Source: DATAZK01 sp965199805
Lineage (GTDB): Bacteria; Actinomycetota; Actinomycetes; Frankiales; Frankiaceae
Assembly (NCBI GenBank): GCA_965199805.1
Contig: CBDATO010000003.1
Coordinates: 434,001 to 498,000, forward strand
DNA length: 64,000 bases
Direction of reading: 5' to 3'
The notes under the pieces were generated by a model, which saw only the letters and a list, made by a program, of their open reading frames with translations, was not told the DNA's origin and did no database searches. This document shows positions 58,326 through 64,000 of the stretch, in pieces (position 1 is the stretch's first letter; each line of letters opens with the position of its first letter). The translations under genes were made by a program, and so were the position numbers.

Positions 58326-59246
58326 TCAGCTCAGCGCGAACCCGTCGATCAGGGCGGCCAGAGCCCGCGGCTGGTCGCTCTGCACCGAATGACCCGAGCC
58401 CGCGACGGTCTCCACCCGCAGCGACGGCACGAGCTCCTGCATGCGCTGCACGTCGGCGTCGGTGGTGAAGTGACTGTCGCCGCCGCGCACCAGCAGGGCC
58501 GGCATGGTCAGGGCGGGCACCGCGTCCCAGAGCGGCTCCTGGTGGTGCCGGCCGGGCTCGCGGGCGTCGTAGCGCCAGGCCCAGCTGCCGTCGGGCTGCT
58601 GGACGGTGTTGTGCACGACCCCGCGCCGCACCGCCGAGACCGGTCGGCGCGAGGAAGCGGCGACGGCGCGCTCCACCATCTCCTCCCGGGTGGGGAAGGC
58701 GTGCGGGCCGGCGAGCAGGGCGACCGTGCCGCGCTGCGCCTGCGTCATGGCGCCGAACGCCGCGATCGCTCCAGGCGTCACGTCGACGAGGACGACCCGA
58801 CGCAGCAGATCGGGCCGGATCGTCGCGAGCCCGAGGGTGGTCAGCCCCCCGAGCGACATGCCGACGACGCCGGCCGCGGCGGGCGCCAGCGCGTCGAGCG
58901 CGACGGCCACGGCCTGCGCCGACCGGCGGGGGCTGTAGTCGCGGTCCGGCAGCCACGAGGAGTGCCCGTGTCCCGGCAGGTCCAGCGCGACGAACGAGCG
59001 GCCCGGCGCCTGGCTGAGCAACGCGAGGACCAGGTCCCAGGTGTGCGCGTTTTGCCCGCCGCCGTGCAGCAGCGCGAGGTCGGCGGGTCCGTCGCCCCAC
59101 ACCAGCGCCGAGATCTGCTGCCCGTCGCCCACGTCGACGAAGGTGCGGCGGACGCGCGGCAGCGCCTGCGGCGCCAGGCCGAGCTCCGCGGCCACCTCGC
59201 CCAGGGAGTCGAACTCGTCGTCCGGAGCGGTGCTGGGTGACGTCAT
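58326..59246 (-). CDS. Alpha/beta hydrolase
   Basis: 306 residues from ATG 59246. LALLHGGGQNAHTWDLVLAL (oxyanion), VALDLPGHGHSSWLPDRDYS, the nucleophile elbow VVGMSLGGLTTL (GMSLGG) and the catalytic His in ETVAGSGHSVQSDQP are all present. Serine hydrolase of unknown substrate, convergent with the TesB gene. Confidence 0.9.
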   Translation of the reverse strand: MTSPSTAPDDEFDSLGEVAAELGLAPQALPRVRRTFVDVGDGQQISALVWGDGPADLALLHGGGQNAHTWDLVLALLSQAPGRSFVALDLPGHGHSSWLPDRDYSPRRSAQAVAVALDALAPAAAGVVGMSLGGLTTLGLATIRPDLLRRVVLVDVTPGAIAAFGAMTQAQRGTVALLAGPHAFPTREEMVERAVAASSRRPVSAVRRGVVHNTVQQPDGSWAWRYDAREPGRHHQEPLWDAVPALTMPALLVRGGDSHFTTDADVQRMQELVPSLRVETVAGSGHSVQSDQPRALAALIDGFALS

Positions 59247-59307
59247 GCCGTCCGATCCTGCCCCTCCCCGGGCGGCGGGTGATCGGCGACCAGGGTTTGA
59301 TGCCGGA

Positions 59308-59997
59308 GTGAGCTTTGATGCGGAGGTGAGCCGCGCCCCCCTCTCGGCGGGCCGGCTCGCCGAGCAGCTCGGCGACCGGCTGCCGACGGCGTCCACCGTC
59401 CCGGACTCGGCGGGTGAGCTGGTCGCCGCTGCCCGCCGGCTGGTGGAGGCGGTGGTGATGACCGCCGTCGACGACGACACCCGGGCCGAGGCCGTACGCC
59501 GGCTCGAGTCGGTGACCGAGCTGCTGGCGAGCGCGCAACGGCCCGACGCGCTGTACCTCGTACGCCATCCCGACGGCCGGATCGAGAGCCTGATGCAGGC
59601 GGCTGCCGGCCGGCTCAACCCCCAGGCGCTGCCAATTGACTGGCTGGAGCGTCCGACCGAGCCCCCGCCGGGCACCGACCCGGCCTCCGTACCGGTACGG
59701 GCCCGCTGCACCTTCACCGTCGCCCACTCCGGCTCCCCCGGCCGGGTGCACGGCGGCGTGCTGGCGCTCGCGCTGGACGAGGTGACCGGCGTCGCCATCC
59801 GCGCCGCCGGGGCCGGCGGCATGACCGTCGCGCTCGACGTGTCGCTGCGCGGCGGCGTGCCCTACGGGCGGCCGGTCGAGATCGTCGCGCGCTGGACCGG
59901 CGGCGAGGGCCGCAAGGCGTACGCGACCGGCGAGATCCTGGTCGACGACGCCGTCGCCGCCAGCGCGAAGGTGATCTACGTGGCGGAGCGGCGATGA
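59308..59997 (+). CDS. Hotdog thioesterase (PaaI/4HBT type)
   Basis: 229 residues from GTG 59308 (GTG 59326 is an alternative). The C-terminal hotdog reads ARCTFTVAHSGSPGRVHGGV and LALALDEVTGVAIRAAGAGG, the pattern with catalytic Asp/Glu of PaaI-like thioesterases, then DVSLRGGVPYGRPVEIVARW. The N-terminal 100 residues are helical. It overlaps the next gene by 4 bp. Confidence 0.88.
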   Translation: MSFDAEVSRAPLSAGRLAEQLGDRLPTASTVPDSAGELVAAARRLVEAVVMTAVDDDTRAEAVRRLESVTELLASAQRPDALYLVRHPDGRIESLMQAAAGRLNPQALPIDWLERPTEPPPGTDPASVPVRARCTFTVAHSGSPGRVHGGVLALALDEVTGVAIRAAGAGGMTVALDVSLRGGVPYGRPVEIVARWTGGEGRKAYATGEILVDDAVAASAKVIYVAERR

Positions 59998-61163
59998 CGA
60001 GCGAGCCCGTGACGACGGCCGCTTGGACCGACTTCTGCACCCGGCTGGCGCGCCTCGGCGAGCGCGTCCAGGACGAGGCGCCGACCCCCGAGGCGGCCGC
60101 GGAGGGTGTGCACCACCTGGCGAACCAGGTGGCGTGCTGGCTGACCTACGCCCTGGGCTCCGCCGACCCCGACCGCCCTCAGCTGTTCCGCAGCAGCGAC
60201 CCGGTGTACCAGTGGGGCGGCCCCAACGCCGACCAGGTCGCCCGTCGCGCCGCGATCGACGGCACCCAGGCGTACCGGCTGGTGGGCGAGATGGGCAGCT
60301 GCGAGGAGTTCGTGCTCCAGCTCAAGACCGGCACGCCGAAATCAGGGCGCGGAACGACGCCACAGAGCGGTGGCGCGGGGATCGCGACGGAGGTGTCGGC
60401 GTCGTCGCTCGGGCTCGGGCCGGGTGACCCGTTCGACATCGTGCTGGCCGCCGACGCTCCCTCCGAAGGCCGGTTCGTCGCGCTGCCGCCGGACACCGCC
60501 TTCATCCACCTGCGCGACTACTACTTCGACTGGCAGCCGACCCCGCCCGCGACCTTCGTGCTGGAGCGGATCGCCGGTTCGGCCGGCCCCCGTCCCGCCC
60601 GCACCCCGGAGCGGGTGGCGGCGCTGCTCGGCGACGCCGCCGCCGAGATCGAGCACTCGTTCACGTTCTGGTCCGGCTACCAGCAGCGGATGCTCGGCGA
60701 TACGCCGGCCAACAGCTTCACGGCCCCTGGCGGCGCGGCCCGCGGGGTCCAGGCCATCGCGTACGCGCACGCCTCGGTCGAGCTCGCCCCCGGCGAGGCG
60801 CTCGTGATCGAGCTCGACCCGGACGATGCCCCGCTCTGGGACGTGCAGCTCTACAACCGGCCCTGGTACGAGGCGCTCGACTTCGCCCACCGCAGCACGA
60901 GCACCAACCACCGGATGGCGGCGCGGGACGCCGACGGCCGAGTGCGCGTCGTCATCAGCGCGCGCGACGCCGGCTCCCCCAACTGGCTCGACACCGAAGG
61001 CCGGCCCGCGGTCCTGGCCACCGTGCGCTGGTGGAACGCCGAGCGCCCGCCGACCGTCCGGAGTCACGTCTCGGAGGGCGTAAGCGGGCCCGTCACCACC
61101 GAACAGCGCCAGGCCGACATCAGTCGGCGGGCCGCCCACGCCTCCTGGAGGTACCGCTCATGA
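59994..61163 (+). CDS. DUF1214-like protein
   Basis: 389 residues. An N-terminal helical half is followed by WDVQLYNRPWYEALDFAHRS (around 280) and VRVVISARDAGSPNWLDTEG, the DUF1214 end motif (P-NWL-T-G------RW). Coupled to the thioesterase upstream and the SDR downstream by 4-bp overlaps. In actinobacteria such genes occur in lipid and sterol degradation clusters; reaction unknown. Confidence 0.8.
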   Translation: MTSEPVTTAAWTDFCTRLARLGERVQDEAPTPEAAAEGVHHLANQVACWLTYALGSADPDRPQLFRSSDPVYQWGGPNADQVARRAAIDGTQAYRLVGEMGSCEEFVLQLKTGTPKSGRGTTPQSGGAGIATEVSASSLGLGPGDPFDIVLAADAPSEGRFVALPPDTAFIHLRDYYFDWQPTPPATFVLERIAGSAGPRPARTPERVAALLGDAAAEIEHSFTFWSGYQQRMLGDTPANSFTAPGGAARGVQAIAYAHASVELAPGEALVIELDPDDAPLWDVQLYNRPWYEALDFAHRSTSTNHRMAARDADGRVRVVISARDAGSPNWLDTEGRPAVLATVRWWNAERPPTVRSHVSEGVSGPVTTEQRQADISRRAAHASWRYRS

Positions 61164-61942
61164 ATGTTCAAGACAAGGTGATCATCGTGACCGGTGCCTC
61201 CCGGGGCATCGGCCGCGGACTCGCGCTGCACCTGGCGAAACAGGGCGCGACCGTCGTCGGCACAGGCCGCAAGCCGGACCGACTGGCGGCGTTCGAGCAG
61301 GAGCTCGCCGCTGTCGGTCGGCCGTACCTGTGCCGCCCCCTCGACGTCGCCGACCGCGGTGGCGCCGTGGAGCTGGCGGCGGAGGTGGTCGAGCGCTTCG
61401 GCCGGATCGACGGCCTGGTGGCGAATGCGCAGACCTTCCGGTCGGTCACGCCCATCGAGTCCGTGACCGAGCGCGACATGGATCTTCTGCTCGACACCGG
61501 CCCCAAGGGCACGCTCTGGCAGATGCAGGCCGTGTTCCCGTACATGCGCGCGCAGTACGAGGCCGACGGCCGCGGCGGGCGCATCGTCACGACCGGATCG
61601 AACGCCGCCATCCTCGGCGCCGCCGGCTACGGCCCGTACGCCGCCGCCAAGGAGGCCATCCGGGCCCTGACCCGGGTGACCGCCCGGGAGTGGGGCCGGT
61701 ACGGGATCCTGGTCAACTGCGTGTGCCCGGTGTCCGTCGCCCACCGCATACCGGTGACGGAGATCGACGACCCGGCGCGCAAGGCCGTCTTCGAGGCGGC
61801 GTTCAAGGACAACCCGCTGGGCCGTGACGGGGACATCGAGGGCGACCTCGGCCCGACGGTGGCTTTCCTGCTGTCGGATGCCTGCAGCTACATGACCGGA
61901 GAGACGCTGATGCTCGACGGCGGGGCCCTGATGCGGCCCTGA
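61160..61942 (+). CDS. Short-chain dehydrogenase/reductase
   Basis: 260 residues from ATG 61160, which overlaps the previous stop (ATGA). KVIIVTGASRGIGRGLALHL binds NAD(P), DGLVANAQTFRSV replaces NNAG with ANAQ, and GSNAAILGAAGYGPYAAAKEA holds Ser, Tyr and Lys. Ends TGETLMLDGGALM as usual. Probably oxidises or reduces the product of the co-encoded enzymes. Confidence 0.92.
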   Translation: MNVQDKVIIVTGASRGIGRGLALHLAKQGATVVGTGRKPDRLAAFEQELAAVGRPYLCRPLDVADRGGAVELAAEVVERFGRIDGLVANAQTFRSVTPIESVTERDMDLLLDTGPKGTLWQMQAVFPYMRAQYEADGRGGRIVTTGSNAAILGAAGYGPYAAAKEAIRALTRVTAREWGRYGILVNCVCPVSVAHRIPVTEIDDPARKAVFEAAFKDNPLGRDGDIEGDLGPTVAFLLSDACSYMTGETLMLDGGALMRP

Positions 61943-62025
61943 CCTCCCTCGCCACGGTGGGCCGACGTTACAGTGGCCGCGCGTGACCTGAGTCACGTTG
62001 ATCACCTGAGTGCAAGGAGAGACCC

Positions 62026-62835
62026 GTGGCACGACTCGACGGCAAGGTCGCATTCATCACCGGCGCCGCCCGCGGCCAGGGCCGCTCGCACGCGCTGCGC
62101 CTGGCGTCCGAAGGTGCCGACGTCGTGCTCTGCGACATCGCGGGCCCGGTGGGCAGCAGCATGATCCCGGCCGCCACGCGGGACGACCTGCAGCAGACGG
62201 TCAAGGAAGTCGAGGCCACCGGCCGCCGGGTGGTCTGGGCGCAGGCCGACGTCCGCGACAAGACCGCCCTGCGGGCGCTCGCCGACCGTGCCGTCTCCGA
62301 GCTCGGCCACATCGACGTGGTCGTGGCGAACGCCGGCATCCTCAACTGGGCGCGCGCCCACGAGCTCACCGACGAGCAGTGGCAGGACGTCATCGACGTC
62401 AACCTGACCGGCGTCTTCAACACGGTGACGGCGATCCTGCCGCACATGCTGAAGCAGGGCACCGGCGGCGCCATCATCGTCACCAGCTCGTCGGCGGGCC
62501 TGAAGGGTCAGCCGTTCACGCTGTCGTACTCGGCGGCCAAGCACGGCCTGGTCGGCCTGGTGAACTCGATCGCGATCGAGTACGGCGACTACAACATCCG
62601 CGCCAACAGCATCCACCCGTGCGGCGTGAAGACCCCTATGGGCGATGCCCCCGGTCTGCTCGACCTCATCAACGAGCGCGCCTCGACGGTCGGGCCGGTC
62701 TTCATGAACACGCTGCCGGTGGAGTTCGTCGAGCCCGAGGACATCTCGAACACGGTGGCGTTCCTCGCCAGCGACGAGGCGAAGTACATCACCGGCATGC
62801 AGCTGAAGGTCGACGCGGGGCTCGTCGGCCGGTAA
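62026..62835 (+). CDS. Mycofactocin-coupled SDR dehydrogenase
   Basis: 269 residues from GTG 62026 (AAGGAGAG upstream). KVAFITGAARGQGRSHALRL is the nucleotide site and the unusual insertion after VVLCDIAGPVG (SSMIPAATRDDLQQTVKEVE) marks the mycofactocin-coupled SDR group, in which NAD is held tightly and mycofactocin re-oxidises it. The catalytic YSAAKHG and VVANAGILNW are present. The mftA-F biosynthesis genes are not in the window. Confidence 0.88.
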   Translation: MARLDGKVAFITGAARGQGRSHALRLASEGADVVLCDIAGPVGSSMIPAATRDDLQQTVKEVEATGRRVVWAQADVRDKTALRALADRAVSELGHIDVVVANAGILNWARAHELTDEQWQDVIDVNLTGVFNTVTAILPHMLKQGTGGAIIVTSSSAGLKGQPFTLSYSAAKHGLVGLVNSIAIEYGDYNIRANSIHPCGVKTPMGDAPGLLDLINERASTVGPVFMNTLPVEFVEPEDISNTVAFLASDEAKYITGMQLKVDAGLVGR

Positions 62836-62863
62836 CGCACCAGGCGTCCGGCGGACCTAGACC

Positions 62864-62879
62864 ATGGTCGTACGACCAT
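62864..62879. promoter_or_regulatory. 16-bp perfect palindrome upstream of a promoter-like pair
   Basis: ATGGTCGTACGACCAT is self-complementary. It lies 7 bp before TTGACT (62887-62892), which with TATGAC (62909-62914, spacing 16) resembles a sigma-70 promoter reading towards the CopC/CopD gene. 62836-63082 holds no gene. Confidence 0.45.
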
Positions 62880-62886
62880 CCGGATC

Positions 62887-62914
62887 TTGACTTTCTGCGG
62901 GTAACGCGTATGAC
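62887..62914 (+). promoter_or_regulatory. Promoter-like sequence
   Basis: TTGACT and TATGAC with a 16-bp spacer, 169 bp before the CopC/CopD start. The best sigma-70-like match in this gap; not confirmed by transcription data. Confidence 0.35.
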
Positions 62915-63061
62915 GCCCGCGGTGACCTTGCCGGCGATGCACCTGTCCAGCTCACAGGTGTTGGACAGCTGACGAGTGCCGGGCCCAGCCGATCGGGGCC
63001 GACATCCAAGGGCCTGAACGCGGCTGGTCCGGTGCGGCCGGCATCTCGTTGGCGCGGAAAG

Positions 63062-63080
63062 TTTGCTTAGGCTCCCCTAA
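63062..63080. promoter_or_regulatory. Iron box (DmdR/IdeR operator)
   Basis: TTTGCTTAGGCTCCCCTAA matches the actinobacterial iron box TTAGGTTAGGCTNACCTAA at 15 of 18 specified positions, with the inverted core TTAGG/CCTAA intact. It ends 2 bp before the start codon at 63083. Repression by iron-loaded DmdR/IdeR is expected. Confidence 0.7.
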
Positions 63081-63082
63081 CT

Positions 63083-64000
63083 ATGGGTCCCCTGAGCCGC
63101 CGTTGGTGGGCAGTCGTCGTTCTCGTGCCATTGGCGTGGTTCCTGGCCGCATTGGCGTCCGGCTCCGGAGCGGCCGCGGCCGATGTCGGGTCCCCGCCCG
63201 CGCAGACCGTCCCGGCTGACAACGCGGTGCTGCCCACGGCACCCCCGCAGCTCATCATCCGATCGGGGTCCGCGAGGGCCACGGCTTCCGGTACCGCGAC
63301 GGTGCTGGACACGAACGGGAAGACCATCGCCGGCGGCGCGCTGACGGCAGGGTCCGACGGTGCGCTGGCGCTGCCCCTCCCGACCCTGAAGCCGGGCATC
63401 TACACGGTCCGGTGGCGCGTGGCGGATCAGACCGCCACCTTCGCGTTCGACGTGACCGGCGGCGCAGCCTCCCCCGACACACTCGTCCAGCCCGCGCCGG
63501 AGACGACCCTCGGACCGGCGAAGGACAACGTCGTCGAGTGGGTGCCCCTCATCGCCGTGATGATCTTCACGGGCGCCCTGGCCCTGCGCCTGCTCGTGAC
63601 GGCACCCGCGGCTCGGCGCAGCGGTGACGACGTCCTGGTGGCCCGGACAGACCTCCGCCTGACCCGGCTCGCGGCGGTCGCCGTAACCGTCTTCGTCCCG
63701 ACCACCCTCCTGCAGAACGCCTACGCCGACGGCAGCTTCGACTTCGGCGGTCTCTGGACCGCGCTGGGTGCCGATGGTGACGGCTACGTCCTCGCGGCCC
63801 GCTTCGTCCTCACGATCATCGCCGCCTTGATCCTCATCCCGTTGGCCGTGCGCCGGTCGCGGCCGCCGGGGCGCCTCCTGGTGGTTGCCCTCGGCGCCGG
63901 CCTGCTCGAGCTCGCCCTGCGCGAGGTGCCGACGTCGGCGCCGGCGAACTGGCCGCGGACGATCTTCAACGACGTGCTCTACATCTTCCACCTCTGGGGC
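63083..64000 (+). CDS. CopC/CopD-like copper or iron membrane protein (partial at window edge)
   Basis: 306 codons open to the window end. A signal peptide (VVVLVPLAWFLAALASGSGA) is followed by a CopC-like beta domain (ADNAVLPTAPPQLIIRSGSA to YTVRWRVADQTATFAFDV, residues about 45-135); the usual N-terminal His of CopC is not seen. TM segments of the CopD type start near 155 (VPLIAVMIFTGALALRLLVT). The gene continues beyond 64000. The iron box before it suggests an iron-linked role despite the copper family name. Confidence 0.8.
   Translation, partial: MGPLSRRWWAVVVLVPLAWFLAALASGSGAAAADVGSPPAQTVPADNAVLPTAPPQLIIRSGSARATASGTATVLDTNGKTIAGGALTAGSDGALALPLPTLKPGIYTVRWRVADQTATFAFDVTGGAASPDTLVQPAPETTLGPAKDNVVEWVPLIAVMIFTGALALRLLVTAPAARRSGDDVLVARTDLRLTRLAAVAVTVFVPTTLLQNAYADGSFDFGGLWTALGADGDGYVLAARFVLTIIAALILIPLAVRRSRPPGRLLVVALGAGLLELALREVPTSAPANWPRTIFNDVLYIFHLWG

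Overview
The window comes from a high-GC actinobacterium, most likely of the Micromonosporaceae (Actinoplanes-like). The basis is the GC-rich codon use with many GTG starts, a complete Pup-proteasome cluster (arc, dop, pup, prcB, prcA), the mycothiol ligase mshC, a mycofactocin-coupled dehydrogenase, a WhiB-family protein, and the actinobacterial blocks trmI/M50 protease and uppP/histidine phosphatase/SCO1664-like/mshC/PAC2. The genus is an inference.

Layout. Positions 1 to about 9,500 are the right part of a prophage read on the minus strand. From right to left it holds a winged-helix protein, a homing-type HNH endonuclease, a WhiB-like regulator, a chain of very small genes joined almost throughout by 4-bp stop/start overlaps, an RNA ligase, an AT-richer insert (HNH endonuclease, degenerate HNH-like protein, divergent DUF4236 gene pair), and the two terminase subunits. 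Virion genes would lie left of the window. 9.6-11.2 kb holds a lipoprotein, two small unknown genes and a ChaB-domain gene.

11.2-20 kb: a GGDEF-EAL membrane protein, then prcA, prcB, pup, dop, a DUF1707 protein and arc, all on the minus strand. pafA, the usual neighbour of prcA, is not seen. 20-35.6 kb is a conserved chromosomal block: ferredoxin, trmI, M50-CBS protease, MacB-like ABC exporter, DUF4192, HAD phosphatase, PAC2, mshC, SCO1664-like kinase-fold protein, histidine phosphatase, uppP, aldo/keto reductase and a RecD2-like helicase. 35.7-44.4 kb is a cell-surface glycan cluster with five polytopic membrane proteins, including two clear paralogues, around an FAD oxidoreductase.

46.5-48.1 kb holds the most interesting locus: a retron-type reverse transcriptase preceded by a 166-nt structured segment bounded by a 14-bp inverted repeat (a1/a2-like), with a plausible -10 box placed to start transcription at its 5' end. 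This is a candidate retron (msr-msd plus RT). It lies next to tRNA-Leu(GAG), which is followed by a frameshifted integrase remnant and small unknown genes. 51-56 kb holds regulators and small transporters (ABM, VOC, SDR/LysR pair, two SMR proteins, CGNR, EamA). 56-63 kb holds a GT39-like protein and a thioesterase/hydrolase/SDR group that suggests acyl-CoA or sterol/lipid catabolism. The window ends inside a CopC/CopD-like gene preceded by a strong iron-box (DmdR/IdeR) match.

All calls come from reading sequence and remembered family motifs; no database search was run.
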